Source of the DNA: Chitinophaga sp. HK235
GTDB taxonomy: Bacteria; Bacteroidota; Bacteroidia; Chitinophagales; Chitinophagaceae
DNA: 64,000 nt
Assembly: GCF_018255755.1 (NCBI RefSeq)
Contig: NZ_CP073766.1
Span: 7,252,501 to 7,316,500 of the forward strand
Reading direction: 5' to 3'
Below are positions 26,089 through 35,408 of the stretch, one piece after another. The first letter of the stretch is position 1. Each line of letters starts with the position of its first letter. The notes under the pieces are model-generated. The model ran no database searches, was not told the DNA's origin, and saw only the letters and a program-made list of their open reading frames with translations. Made by a program: the position numbers and the translations under genes.

Positions 26089-26096
26089 TAACTTTG
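26089..26096 (+). promoter_or_regulatory. -7 box TAACTTTG for ribBA
   Basis: Exact match to TAnnTTTG, 33 bases before the ATG; no clear -33 TTG at the usual distance, so only the -7 element is claimed. Confidence 0.45.
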
Positions 26097-26116
26097 CGCA
26101 ATTCAACATTTGACCC

Positions 26117-26122
26117 GGAGGG
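26117..26122 (+). promoter_or_regulatory. Strong ribosome-binding site of ribBA
   Basis: GGAGGG seven bases before ATG 26130. Such a strong Shine-Dalgarno is unusual among the genes in this window and fixes the start. Confidence 0.7.
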
Positions 26123-26129
26123 ATAATAT

Positions 26130-27338
26130 ATGTTAGATAAAATAGAAGCAGCAATAGAAGATATAAAAAACGGCAAACTGGTAATCGTAGTAGATGATGA
26201 AGACCGCGAAAATGAAGGCGACTTTATTACAGCAGCCCGCAACGTTACGCCGGAGATCATCAACTTTATGAGCACACACGGCCGTGGCCTTATATGTGCA
26301 CCCCTTGCTGAAGAACGCTGTGAAGAGCTGGGCCTGGAACTGATGGTCCGTGATAATACCGCTCTTCACCAAACACCTTTCACCGTATCGGTAGACCTGC
26401 TCGGTCATGGCTGCACCACCGGTATCTCCGCCCACGACAGGGCCAAAACGGTACAGGCACTCATCGACCCGAACACCAAGTCGGAAGAACTGGGCAAACC
26501 CGGACATATCTTTCCGCTGAAAGCTAAAACCGGCGGCGTATTACGCCGTGCAGGCCATACAGAAGCCACTATCGACCTGGCCCGCCTCGCAGGCTTCGAA
26601 CCAGCCGGCGTACTGGTGGAAATCATGAACGAAGACGGCTCCATGGCCCGCCTGCCCCAGCTGCGGGAAATTGCCAATAAATTCGACCTGAAACTTATAT
26701 CCATACAGGACCTCATCGCCTACCTCCTCAGCACCGAAACACTCATCGAAGAAGGAGTAAGAGTTCAAATGCCTACCAAATACGGCAACTTCGAACTCAT
26801 CGCCTTCAAACAGGTGAACTCCGGCGAAATCCATATGGCGCTCAAAAAAGGAGAATGGACCAAAGATGAACCCGTACTGGTACGTGTTCACTCCTCCTGC
26901 GTGACTGGCGACATCCTGCACTCCCTGCGCTGCGATTGTGGAGAACAACTGCACGCTGCCATGCAGATGGTAGAGAAAGAAGGAAAAGGCCTCATTCTTT
27001 ATATGAACCAGGAAGGCCGTGGTATCGGTCTCATGAACAAACTGAAAGCCTATAAACTTCAGGAAGAAGGCCTCGATACCGTTGAAGCCAACATCGAACT
27101 CGGCTTTAAAATGGATGAACGTGATTACGGCGTAGGTGCACAAATCCTTCGTCATCTTAATATCACCCAACTTCGTCTCATCACCAACAACCCGCGTAAA
27201 AGAGCCGGCCTCAGCGGCTATGGCCTCGAAGTAGTGGAAAATGTGCCCATCGAAATACACCCGAACCCGCACAACGAAAACTACCTGCGCACCAAAAGAG
27301 ACAAACTGGGGCACGAAATCCTTAGAACCCAGGACTAA
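26130..27338 (+). CDS. ribBA: Bifunctional 3,4-DHBP synthase / GTP cyclohydrolase II
   Basis: Catalyses the two entry reactions of riboflavin synthesis: ribulose-5-phosphate to 3,4-dihydroxy-2-butanone-4-phosphate (RibB part) and GTP to the diaminopyrimidinone (RibA part). RibB spans about 1-200 (VVDDEDRENEGDFITAA; HTEATIDLARLAG). RibA spans about 205-400, with zinc ligands Cys257, Cys268 and Cys270 (HSSCVTGDILHSLRCDCGE) and GRGIGLMNKLKAY. Both sets of residues are present, so both activities are expected. 402 aa is normal. The stop codon lies in the loop edge of the 27328-27347 palindrome. Confidence 0.95.
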   Translation: MLDKIEAAIEDIKNGKLVIVVDDEDRENEGDFITAARNVTPEIINFMSTHGRGLICAPLAEERCEELGLELMVRDNTALHQTPFTVSVDLLGHGCTTGISAHDRAKTVQALIDPNTKSEELGKPGHIFPLKAKTGGVLRRAGHTEATIDLARLAGFEPAGVLVEIMNEDGSMARLPQLREIANKFDLKLISIQDLIAYLLSTETLIEEGVRVQMPTKYGNFELIAFKQVNSGEIHMALKKGEWTKDEPVLVRVHSSCVTGDILHSLRCDCGEQLHAAMQMVEKEGKGLILYMNQEGRGIGLMNKLKAYKLQEEGLDTVEANIELGFKMDERDYGVGAQILRHLNITQLRLITNNPRKRAGLSGYGLEVVENVPIEIHPNPHNENYLRTKRDKLGHEILRTQD

Positions 27339-27588
27339 AGTCCTGGGCTATTTTTGTTGCATTGGCTGCATTGGCCTTGGGAAACATTAGCCCTGGACTA
27401 TAAATGTTTTAGCTGTATTGATTGCATTGCAGTTGAAAATAATGCTGCTAAAGGGCTGGTAAAAAAGGCCGTAGATTCTGCCTTTCTTCAAAAGAAAGTT
27501 AAAAATAACATTGTCTCAAGCTTCATCAATAGATTGAATGCCCTGAAATAAGCCAAAAACAATATTAGCCCAGGGCTTCAGCCCTGGG
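27328..27588. mobile_element. MITE-like element bounded by palindromic inverted ends
   Basis: The left end is a palindrome, CCCAGGACT (27328-27336) with AGTCCTGGG (27339-27347); the right end is CCCAGGGCT (27569-27577) with AGCCCTGGG (27580-27588). Read from outside in, both ends continue as GGGCTA followed by a T-rich TTGTT word, so the ends are imperfect inverted repeats of each other over about 30 bp. The inside, about 200 bp, contains partial echoes (TTAGCCCTGGACTA near 27390) and one short frame of 65 codons without recognisable similarity. No transposase. It abuts the stop codons of ribBA and of the TamB-like gene. Confidence 0.5.
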
Positions 27589-27592
27589 ATTT

Positions 27593-30500
27593 TTATTTGA
27601 TTTCAGTGGAGTCTTCTTTGGGTTTGGTAGCAGCTGCTTTACGGAGTGAGTCCAGCAGCGGCGTACGAGGGCGGCGATGACGTAAAAGCTCGCTGAACCG
27701 GTTGAACTCCCGCACGTAAGAGATACCTACACCGGATTTCGTACGGTTGTTGAGGTTATATACATCATAGTCCGATTTGCTGAAAGCGTTGATACGGAAA
27801 CGGCCATCCGGTGTCAGCAGGTATTCTATCCGGAAGTCACCTGCGAAGCGGTTTGCATTGGCAGAAGTGGATGATTTACCCCAGTCATAGTCGCCGCCGG
27901 CATAAAGACGGAAACGGTTGTTGAACAGCGTACTGGTAATACCGGCACTCACCTGGTTACGGTCTACGGAAGCGTTATCAGTGGCGCCACCGGGCCCCCC
28001 CACATTGTAGGCGCGGTAGTTGACGTTCACACCAATACCACTGCCTTTCAGCAGGGCTCCGGTAATATTGTTGAGGATGGCGGAAGCCTGTGCGGAAAGA
28101 GCCTGTCCAACACTGTTTTTACCGGTGATGCCAACGTTAGCCGCCGCATTGGTAGTGGCATCATCGGGCAGGAACTGGTTAAACAGCAACAGGCCATATA
28201 CCTGCAACAGCGCCTTGTTCTGGTCGTTGTTGATCTCCTTGAGTTTGGCGGCCACACCACTTTCATAGGAGAGGCTGCCTACTTCCGGCAGTTCGACGGT
28301 ATAAGAGATGTCTGGCTTCATCAACGCGCCGCGGAGATTGATCAATACGTCCACCTTTTCAGTACGGGTGGCCAGCTTATCGTTGGAAACCACGGTGGCG
28401 GCCTGTCCCAGCAGGTTGTAAAGACTAACCTTCGGCAGGGAATATTTGGCGGTGATATTTACCTTGGCTTCCTGCGGATCACCATTCCAGGTGATGGAAC
28501 TGTTCTTCTCTATGTCAAACTTCCAGCTGGTAAGCCTTTGGAAGGTGAAGTTATAAGACCCGTTGTTGATCTCATAGTTACCGAACATACTGAAATCTCC
28601 TTCGGTATTGGCAATGATCTGGAGGTTGCCGGTCCCGTTGGCGGAAATGATATCGCCGGTGGTGGCATCCAGGATCACATCTATCTGGGCATCCGGATTG
28701 GCCGCGATATCCAGTTTCACGGTGAGTTTAGTATTGTCTTTTTTCCTTTTGTTTTCCTTTATCTCCGTTCCGTAAGTCTTGAAAGTGATATAATCATATT
28801 TACCAATGTCTTTACTGTCGGACATCGGGAGATAAAAATGTGTGCCTTTTACTGGTCTGGCCAGGATATGCATCTGCATATCATTGATGGGGCCGGAGAA
28901 ATATACTTTGCCATCAGCCAGCACATCCCCGTAAAAAAGGTCATTGTCAGCCGATGTGGTGCTGAGGAACAGGAAGTTCCTGCCGGTAACATCGAAGTCG
29001 AAGTTCAGCTTGTCAAAATGATCATGACTGATATAGCCGCTGGCGGTGCCTTTGGTGTTATACTTGTCGATAATGGTGAAGTTACCAAACTCAATCAGGT
29101 TATCATCTATATTGACGTTTAGCTTGGGTATCCGGTAGCGGGTACCCAGGTAATCAACTGTTACAGCCACCGTATCCAGTTTCAGATTTCCTTTTACTGA
29201 TGGCAGATCGGTGGTGCCGGATATATTGACTTTACCGGTAACAGCGCCGGTCAGGTCTGAAACATAACCCGCCAGGTATTTGCTGACGAGGTTGATGGAC
29301 ATACTGTTCAGGTTGACGAAGGCATCGATTTCCTTGTTGCTTTTAGATAAACCTACTTTACCCTGGGCCAGGAAGTTTTTGCCTTCATTATCTGATTTCA
29401 CCAGGAAAGTAGCGAGGCCGGTCCTGTGCAGGTAGGTGCCGTCTACATTCACCACACCGATGGAATCATTGTCAATACGCAGTTCCCGGGTACGCAGGGC
29501 TGCGCTGACGTCTAGGTCCTGTGTGGGATCGGTGATATGAATGGTGCCGTCGGTAATACCTTCTATACGGGTAGTGATCAGCTGTGACGGGATCACATCG
29601 GCCAGGTTCAGGTTTTTGAGCGTAACGATAAATCTGGATTCATCCGGATTAAATTCGTTGGTCTCTACGGTAATACTCTGGTCGTTGCGTGTAATACGGA
29701 GGTTCTTAACGGTAAGAAAGTCTTTACTCCAGTATATTTCGTTGCCGGGAGTCACATTCCATTGTCGTTCATTGACGGTGAAGGCGCTGTTGAGGAAACT
29801 GATTTTCACGCCCTGTTGTACCGTGACTACCCGGGCATAAAAGCCGTCGAGAGAGGAGGTGTCCTGCGCCTGCAGGTCTACTTTGATAAAGGAGGTATCA
29901 TGTCCGGAGCTGGCCAGTATCAGCGGGTTTTGCAGCATCACATTGGTGCCGGACAATACCTTTCCAATGCTGGTGCTGATATTCACTTTGTTGAAATTAC
30001 CATCACCTTTTACCTGAAGGTCCTGTATATGATAGTGCAGATAGGAGGCTTCAGGTACATTGATATTGAGGGCCAGATTCCCACCATTCATGGTATTGAG
30101 GGCACCTTGTACGGTGGAGTTATCGAAGCCGGAGAACTTGTTGGTAAAGCCTTTCAGAAGTTTATCCACCTCCCCGAACTGAAAAGAGAAGCTGAAGTCT
30201 TCCTGGATTGCCGGATTAAGGGGAGGCAGGAAGTAGCTGGGATAATATTTATAGAGCAACAACTGGAAGGCGTCGGGAAGCTCCATCAGTTTGTAGGAGC
30301 CTTTTACATATCCGCTTACCTCACTACCTTCGAGGCTGAGCACCTTCATATTATCCTGCATATGGGTGGCTATGGTAAGGGAGTCGAATTCCAGGCGTTT
30401 ACCGTCTTTGAATACAGATACTTCGTGCATGCGGGCGGTGCCATCGAAGTTGTCGATGTTGCTGCCGGCGAAGTTCAGGTCCAGTTTGGCCTGCAGGGTG

Positions 30501-32413
30501 ATGGTGTCTTCTGTGAGATGAAGTGCTTTCAGATCACCTTTACGGATATCGGAATGGAAATGGAATAAGGGCAATGCTTCATTAAAGTCGATGGTCCCGG
30601 CGAAGTCCATGTCCAGATTAGGATCGTTGGCGGTAAGTGAACCGTTGAAGAATTTGCGGCTCATCTCACCATTGGTTTTGATATTCCTATAGGTGTAGCC
30701 AAAGAGGCTGATGGCCTGTACATCTGCGTCTACGCTGGCTTTCAGTGTTTTGAAGTTAAAGCCGGCCCCGTTTACTTTGGCATTCAGGGAGATGGTAGAC
30801 AGGTTATCGTTATTAATGAGGGAACCGATATTGAAATTGGTAGCGGTGAGGCTACCGGAATATACGGGCACATCGCGGCTGGTTTTGAAGTTCAGGTCGG
30901 AGCTGAGCTGGCCAAGATTGGTCTGGAACTGTCCATAGGCCACGAAGTCGTTGATAAAGCCGGTATAGCTGCCCTGGAAGCGGATGGAGCTCAAGCGGTC
31001 CATCCGGATGGTATTCACTTCTTTTACGATGGGCATGATCAGCATTACATCAGCGCCGGTGGTCACCAGTTCATCGGTATGAAAATCGATAAAGGTTTCG
31101 TAGATATCAGGAAGGCCGCGCATTTCCAGACTACCTTTGAGGCGTGTGGTGGCACCGGCTTCCAGCTCTATCTCAGAGGCTTTCAGATTGCTGACAGGGC
31201 CTCTTGCCTTTCCGGTAAGTGTAATTTCTTTTTTCCAGGAAGATAAGGGAGGCGCAAAAAAAGCGATATCGTCGGAAGACAGTTTACAGTTTTTAAAGCG
31301 GGCCTGCATATACACATCATCGATATAGTTATTCATATCGTTGATGTCTGAATACTGCATCGTATAGTAGTCGCCGATATGGCTACGGTTTGTTTGCAGG
31401 TCCAGCCGGGAGAACTCCATTTCCACGGGCGACATTTTGAAACGGCTGGTGAGTTTTTTGACTTCAAATCCGCAACGTTCTTTGGTGCTGAGGGTGAGGT
31501 CGCCGATAATACTGTCTTTTACCAGGCTGGTATTGGTGAGGGAGAGGTTGATCTCTCCGAAGCGGATATGGTTGGGTGCAAAATATCCTTCCTCTACTTT
31601 AGCGGTATCATCGGGGAGGTCTACGCCCAGCAGGCCGTTTTTGATATGGAGTTCTTTGATCAGCAGTTTCCAGTTGGCGTTATTCCAGCGCAGCTCGTGG
31701 GAGGTGGTGGTATCGGCTGGGGCTGCGGTATGTGGCCGTTTGTGCCGGAGCGGGGAGGAGGAATAGTTGCTCACAACAAAGGAGGGTTGGTCCAGCAGCA
31801 GCTCCTGTATATCGATATTATGTTTCTGAAGGTCGAGGTTTTTAGCATCGAGGAAGATGCGTTTGGCGTAGCCGCGCATATCTTCTCCCACCCAGGCATC
31901 AATCTGATTAAGACGAATATTTCGGAGATCAATTTTTTTAAGGTCGAGGGAAATGCCCTGGGAAGTTTTTTTGGGAGGAGGTGGAGTGGTAGGGCCGGAG
32001 AGCGCATCTACCAGGAACTGATAGTTCCAGACAGAGTCGTTGCGTGGCCGCAGCAGGTTGACCTGCGCATCTTCGAGTCCAATAAACTTGAGTACTGGTT
32101 TGTCCTGAAAAAAGAACCAGTCGGTGATGCGCACTTGTAATTTACCCGCGTACAGGAGAGTGTCTTTGTGCTGATCTTCGATGAGTGCTCCTTCCAGCTG
32201 CAGGCTGTTGAACAGCCGCAGCGTGACGCGGTTTATCTCGACACGTGTTTTGAGCTGATGGGACAACCGGTCGGTAACCTCATGTACAAGCATATTCTGT
32301 ACAGCAGGGATATTCACCAGTACTCCCACCAAAACGATCAGGCCTAACAAACACAAAAATATAATAGTTAGTATTTTCCGAACTTTTTTCAGGCGGCAAC
32401 GTTTATCCGGCAA
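27593..32413 (-). CDS. TamB-like translocation/assembly (AsmA/DUF490) protein
   Basis: Very large envelope protein (about 1600 aa) anchored in the inner membrane by ILTIIFLCLLGLIVLVGVLV near the N-terminus, with a long beta-taco-type periplasmic body and a C-terminal DUF490 domain (about 1130-1500; GNLQIIANTEGDFSMFGNYEI, NGSYNFTFQ). The family is linked to outer-membrane protein insertion and lipid transport between membranes. The last 100 residues (GVNVNYRAYNV, LFNNRFRLYAGGDYDWG) look like outer-membrane barrel strands. The only start in frame is TTG 32413, inside a TATTTTTG box; the preceding codon block ends in a stop, so no ATG is possible. Last gene of the minus-strand run from 37115. 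Confidence 0.85.
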   Translation of the reverse strand: MPDKRCRLKKVRKILTIIFLCLLGLIVLVGVLVNIPAVQNMLVHEVTDRLSHQLKTRVEINRVTLRLFNSLQLEGALIEDQHKDTLLYAGKLQVRITDWFFFQDKPVLKFIGLEDAQVNLLRPRNDSVWNYQFLVDALSGPTTPPPPKKTSQGISLDLKKIDLRNIRLNQIDAWVGEDMRGYAKRIFLDAKNLDLQKHNIDIQELLLDQPSFVVSNYSSSPLRHKRPHTAAPADTTTSHELRWNNANWKLLIKELHIKNGLLGVDLPDDTAKVEEGYFAPNHIRFGEINLSLTNTSLVKDSIIGDLTLSTKERCGFEVKKLTSRFKMSPVEMEFSRLDLQTNRSHIGDYYTMQYSDINDMNNYIDDVYMQARFKNCKLSSDDIAFFAPPLSSWKKEITLTGKARGPVSNLKASEIELEAGATTRLKGSLEMRGLPDIYETFIDFHTDELVTTGADVMLIMPIVKEVNTIRMDRLSSIRFQGSYTGFINDFVAYGQFQTNLGQLSSDLNFKTSRDVPVYSGSLTATNFNIGSLINNDNLSTISLNAKVNGAGFNFKTLKASVDADVQAISLFGYTYRNIKTNGEMSRKFFNGSLTANDPNLDMDFAGTIDFNEALPLFHFHSDIRKGDLKALHLTEDTITLQAKLDLNFAGSNIDNFDGTARMHEVSVFKDGKRLEFDSLTIATHMQDNMKVLSLEGSEVSGYVKGSYKLMELPDAFQLLLYKYYPSYFLPPLNPAIQEDFSFSFQFGEVDKLLKGFTNKFSGFDNSTVQGALNTMNGGNLALNINVPEASYLHYHIQDLQVKGDGNFNKVNISTSIGKVLSGTNVMLQNPLILASSGHDTSFIKVDLQAQDTSSLDGFYARVVTVQQGVKISFLNSAFTVNERQWNVTPGNEIYWSKDFLTVKNLRITRNDQSITVETNEFNPDESRFIVTLKNLNLADVIPSQLITTRIEGITDGTIHITDPTQDLDVSAALRTRELRIDNDSIGVVNVDGTYLHRTGLATFLVKSDNEGKNFLAQGKVGLSKSNKEIDAFVNLNSMSINLVSKYLAGYVSDLTGAVTGKVNISGTTDLPSVKGNLKLDTVAVTVDYLGTRYRIPKLNVNIDDNLIEFGNFTIIDKYNTKGTASGYISHDHFDKLNFDFDVTGRNFLFLSTTSADNDLFYGDVLADGKVYFSGPINDMQMHILARPVKGTHFYLPMSDSKDIGKYDYITFKTYGTEIKENKRKKDNTKLTVKLDIAANPDAQIDVILDATTGDIISANGTGNLQIIANTEGDFSMFGNYEINNGSYNFTFQRLTSWKFDIEKNSSITWNGDPQEAKVNITAKYSLPKVSLYNLLGQAATVVSNDKLATRTEKVDVLINLRGALMKPDISYTVELPEVGSLSYESGVAAKLKEINNDQNKALLQVYGLLLFNQFLPDDATTNAAANVGITGKNSVGQALSAQASAILNNITGALLKGSGIGVNVNYRAYNVGGPGGATDNASVDRNQVSAGITSTLFNNRFRLYAGGDYDWGKSSTSANANRFAGDFRIEYLLTPDGRFRINAFSKSDYDVYNLNNRTKSGVGISYVREFNRFSELLRHRRPRTPLLDSLRKAAATKPKEDSTEIK

Positions 32414-32475
32414 AAATAATAACTATTTAGGGATTTCCTGATTTCTCGTTTTGCAGGAGATGAAATCCCTGTATA

Positions 32476-33348
32476 TTAATTGACAGCTTCTACTTTATAC
32501 CCCTGCTTGCGAAGCAATGATATCAACCCTTTGTTCCCCGCGAGATGGGCGGCGCCTACTGCTACAAAGAGGGAACCTTTTTTCATCAGCTGTTCTATCC
32601 GTGGCACCCAGGCCGCATTACGCTGAAAAAGCATCAGGTTCTGGTAGTCTTTCAGGTCCGGAGACTGTATCACCAGTTGGTAAAGTTTGTCGAGGTCCTG
32701 TTGTTTCCAGATGTTCGTTAGTTCATGTGCTTCTTTATCGTTTGCTTTGATATCTCTGAGAATATGCATGATCATGGCTGCTTCCGCGGTATCAGGGATA
32801 CTGTCGAACAATGCCATCTGAGATTCCACTGTTTCGAGCGTAGCGATAGGCTTTTTCTGGTTTATGGCCATAGCCGCCAGTACCCGGTCCGGGGAGGCAA
32901 TATCCTCGTCGTTGCAGGGAATTTGTTTGGCCAGCAGCAGGGTGGTGAGCATAAAAGGTTTGGCTTTGTCCAGGCTGGCCAGATTGAACTGCAGGGAATC
33001 CAGGAAATAGCGGTTCAGCGTTGCATAGTCAGTGGAGTCAAACAGTTGCCGAAGGGAATAATTAGCATCTGTATGCATGATCAATGCCCTCATGTTATCA
33101 TGATCGTCGTTGTTCATCAGGTCTATCTCCATACACATGGACTGGGCATTCTGCAAAGCGGTGGTTACGGCGGGTGCAAATGACAGTTCGTTTTTACAGA
33201 TCATGTGCACGGTGCCAAAAAGATAAGAGGGGGTAGTAAGTCCTTTGCCGGATACTTTCCAGAGTAATGATTTGCCTTGGGCATTACCGCTTATCTGGAA
33301 TATAAATACCAGAAGCAGGGGGCTAATTGTTCGGATGATACGTAACAT
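32476..33348 (-). CDS. TraB/GumN family protein
   Basis: Exported 290-aa protein with a signal peptide (residues 1-23, ending ISGNAQG). The TraB/GumN core shows YLFGTVHMI near 43-51, an acidic MCMEIDLMN segment, and the C-terminal GSLFVAVGAAHLAGNKGLISLLRKQGYKV. Family members are thought to be metal-dependent hydrolases or proteases related to Tiki; the conserved GTxH and GxxH motifs here are consistent with that, but activity is not proven. It lies 18 bases after the aminotransferase-like gene, in the same direction. Confidence 0.88.
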   Translation of the reverse strand: MLRIIRTISPLLLVFIFQISGNAQGKSLLWKVSGKGLTTPSYLFGTVHMICKNELSFAPAVTTALQNAQSMCMEIDLMNNDDHDNMRALIMHTDANYSLRQLFDSTDYATLNRYFLDSLQFNLASLDKAKPFMLTTLLLAKQIPCNDEDIASPDRVLAAMAINQKKPIATLETVESQMALFDSIPDTAEAAMIMHILRDIKANDKEAHELTNIWKQQDLDKLYQLVIQSPDLKDYQNLMLFQRNAAWVPRIEQLMKKGSLFVAVGAAHLAGNKGLISLLRKQGYKVEAVN

Positions 33349-33366
33349 GTGGTAACCATTTTTATG

Positions 33367-34422
33367 TTAATAACCATATTCTTTCAGGAATTGGTAAAGG
33401 GTTATGATATCCTGCTGGGTATGCAGGGCGGATATGATTGCCCTGTTGACCGGTCTGCTATGAGGGAACGGGTAAGGGAAACTGGAAATGATAACATCTC
33501 TCTCGGCCAGATAGTTTAGTAAAGGTGGTTGGTCTTCTGGCTGAGGCAGTATGAACATAGGCAGCCCGTGTGGATTGTGGATGGTTGTATTAGCAGAGAG
33601 ATGAAGGAAAAAAGCGATATTCTGTTCCAGGAGATGGCGTTGTTGTTGTATGAGCGGCGCTGTCTGCAGCCAGGTGTGGGCGCTGGCGGGCATCATGGAG
33701 GTACTGCCGGTAAAGAAACCGGTTCTTTTTAAAGCAGCGATGTCAGCGGCACTGCCGGCAATAACGCCACCTTCAATACTGTAGGCTTTGGCAAGAGAGG
33801 CAGTGATGAGATATTGGACATGGTCGGTGCCAGGGAGGAAATGAATGCTGCCCTGCCCTCTGGGGCCGAGGATGCCGATCCCATGGGAATCGTCTATCAG
33901 CACCAGCACTTTACGCTGCAGCTGCTGCAGCCAGTCGAACCGGTACCGTTCACCGGTGATCGGATTCAGTGCATCGGTCACGATCACATATTGATGGTCA
34001 TGCTGACTGTTGACGGTAGCGATGGTATGTTGTTCCCATTCTTCGCGGTTCATAGGAGGCAGCTGCGGAGTGCCGTACCACAGGGCTGGATGAGCACCGG
34101 GTGCATAACATAGCTGTCCGCGGGTGGCTGCATAGTGTATGGCTGCCTGTGCGGCCATATAGCCGGAAGATAACACAACAGCGGCCTGTTGTTCCAGGTG
34201 AGTGCACAGGGCATGTTCCATTTCCTCGAAGAGCGAGAGGCGTACATTGCCAACTCTGGAGGAAGGGAAGAGTGTACCATAACGGCTGATACCTTCGGTG
34301 AGGGCTGTTTTGAAAACAGGGTGCTGATGTAATCCAAGGTAAGAGAAGCCCGAGAAGAACAGGCAACTGCGGTTGTCAACAGTGACGGTCCTTCCCGGTG
34401 TAGTATCGGTATGTATTAGCAT
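33367..34422 (-). CDS. PLP-dependent alpha-oxoamine synthase-like enzyme (KBL/BioF fold type I)
   Basis: Cytoplasmic PLP enzyme of 351 aa. Class II aminotransferase marks: FFSGFSYLGLHQHP (N-terminal anchor), VLSSGYMAAQAAI, the cofactor segment VLIDDSHGIGILG (Asp177/178, His180) and the Schiff-base Lys212 in TASLAKAYSIEGG. Relatives join an acyl-CoA with an amino acid (BioF, KBL, serine palmitoyltransferase). No adjacent biotin or sphingolipid gene fixes the substrate, so a specific name would be a guess. Six bases from the upstream lipoprotein gene. Confidence 0.85.
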   Translation of the reverse strand: MLIHTDTTPGRTVTVDNRSCLFFSGFSYLGLHQHPVFKTALTEGISRYGTLFPSSRVGNVRLSLFEEMEHALCTHLEQQAAVVLSSGYMAAQAAIHYAATRGQLCYAPGAHPALWYGTPQLPPMNREEWEQHTIATVNSQHDHQYVIVTDALNPITGERYRFDWLQQLQRKVLVLIDDSHGIGILGPRGQGSIHFLPGTDHVQYLITASLAKAYSIEGGVIAGSAADIAALKRTGFFTGSTSMMPASAHTWLQTAPLIQQQRHLLEQNIAFFLHLSANTTIHNPHGLPMFILPQPEDQPPLLNYLAERDVIISSFPYPFPHSRPVNRAIISALHTQQDIITLYQFLKEYGY

Positions 34423-34428
34423 AGGTAG

Positions 34429-34851
34429 TTATTCTTTTCGGGTGCATAGTATAAAGTGGTAATCACCTGACAGCACTTTCATATCAAAGTGGCTTTCGTC
34501 CAGTTTTTCCACGGTGACGAGGTTTTCCGCGGTACGGGAGCCATTGGAGGCGGTTACGGAAATAACCTTGCCGTTGCTGAGCAGGAAATACTTACCGGAA
34601 TCCGGCTTGCCTGCGATGGTGGCCACAAAAACATTGTTGTCCAGGAACTGGTAATACACATCGCTATAGTAGCCATCTTTCAGGTCTTTGGCCTGGATGA
34701 TCTGTGTATTGTTGTACGGGTCGCCTTTTGGTACTTTCACATCATACACCCGCCATTTCTTGTGTATCAGCAGTTCATTGGTCCTGCCGGTATTGCAGGC
34801 AAACAATATACTTGTCAGCACAATAACGGTAAGGATAGTACGTAGTTTCAT
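34429..34851 (-). CDS. Small predicted lipoprotein, lipocalin-like size
   Basis: 140 aa, unrecognised. A signal peptide with lipobox TSILFAC (Cys19) is clear. The mature part (about 120 aa) is beta-rich (WRVYDVKVP, VYYQFLDNNVFVATIAGKPDSGKYFLL, HFDMKVLSGDYHFILC), which fits a small beta-barrel such as lipocalin-like proteins, by inference only. It is packed between the DinB-like gene (4 bases) and the aminotransferase-like gene (6 bases). Confidence 0.72.
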   Translation of the reverse strand: MKLRTILTVIVLTSILFACNTGRTNELLIHKKWRVYDVKVPKGDPYNNTQIIQAKDLKDGYYSDVYYQFLDNNVFVATIAGKPDSGKYFLLSNGKVISVTASNGSRTAENLVTVEKLDESHFDMKVLSGDYHFILCTRKE

Positions 34852-34855
34852 ATAT

Positions 34856-35377
34856 TTACTTATTCCCGAATTTTTGCTTGTTGAATGCGTCTGACTGCCC
34901 TTTGGGGATAGACAGGCTTTGCCAGTTTTCTCCCAGGATCATTTTACCGAGGAATACCATTTGACCAACATGGTAGGCAACATGTGCCAGCTGCCTGTTT
35001 ACAGCATCCAGCACTGTATGGGGCTCTGCCCGGATATATATTGTTTTGCCCAGGTCTTCTTCTTTTAACCCGTCAACCGCCTTCAGCAGGCAATCCCAGC
35101 CTTCTTTCCAGCGTTGGAGCACCGCTTCGGTGGATGCCTGGTCATCTTCAAATTCCTGGTCGCGGTCGCGGCCGGGTTTCTCTCCGTCGGTAGTCAGGAA
35201 GTCAGTCCAGCGTGAGAGCATATTGCCACGCAGGTGTTTTACGAGGAGGGCTACGCTGTTGGGCTCTCCCTGTGGTTGCCAATGTAGCTGTGTGTTATCC
35301 AGCCGTTCGATGGTTTTGGTTCCCATGTCATAATAAGTGCGGAACCGTTGTTGTATGCTGTCGAGATAGAGTGACAT
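34856..35377 (-). CDS. DinB/DUF1572-like protein
   Basis: Cytoplasmic four-helix-bundle protein of about 173 aa. Seen: LDNTQLHWQPQGEPNSVALLVKHLRGNM with His47 region, and VNRQLAHVAYHVGQMVFLGKMI, whose histidines (with the first) typically form the metal site of DinB-like enzymes, many of which are thiol S-transferases. I start at ATG 35377 (MSLYLDSIQ), not at the longer frame to 35431 that overlaps the gamma-glutamyltransferase gene. Function in this strain unknown; the context is the run that also contains GGT. Confidence 0.82.
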   Translation of the reverse strand: MSLYLDSIQQRFRTYYDMGTKTIERLDNTQLHWQPQGEPNSVALLVKHLRGNMLSRWTDFLTTDGEKPGRDRDQEFEDDQASTEAVLQRWKEGWDCLLKAVDGLKEEDLGKTIYIRAEPHTVLDAVNRQLAHVAYHVGQMVFLGKMILGENWQSLSIPKGQSDAFNKQKFGNK

Positions 35378-35408
35378 GTATTTAAATTTTTGATAGGGGA
35401 CTTGATGA

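Larger units (their letters stand above)
25716..26129. other. Divergent regulatory region between the TonB receptor and ribBA
   Basis: About 410 bp, AT-rich, no gene. It holds a CACCTTTG box (complement of 25720-25727) at the receptor start, a TAACTTTG box (26089-26096) and a strong Shine-Dalgarno for ribBA. I looked for the conserved FMN-riboswitch helices and did not find them. Confidence 0.6.

Noticed and set aside
26040..26129. FMN riboswitch before ribBA
   Set aside because: No conserved FMN-aptamer helices or their core words could be found in the leader.
27354..27551. 65-codon frame inside the ribBA-tamB gap
   Set aside because: It lies within the MITE-like element, has no recognisable domain and no start signal; more likely chance.
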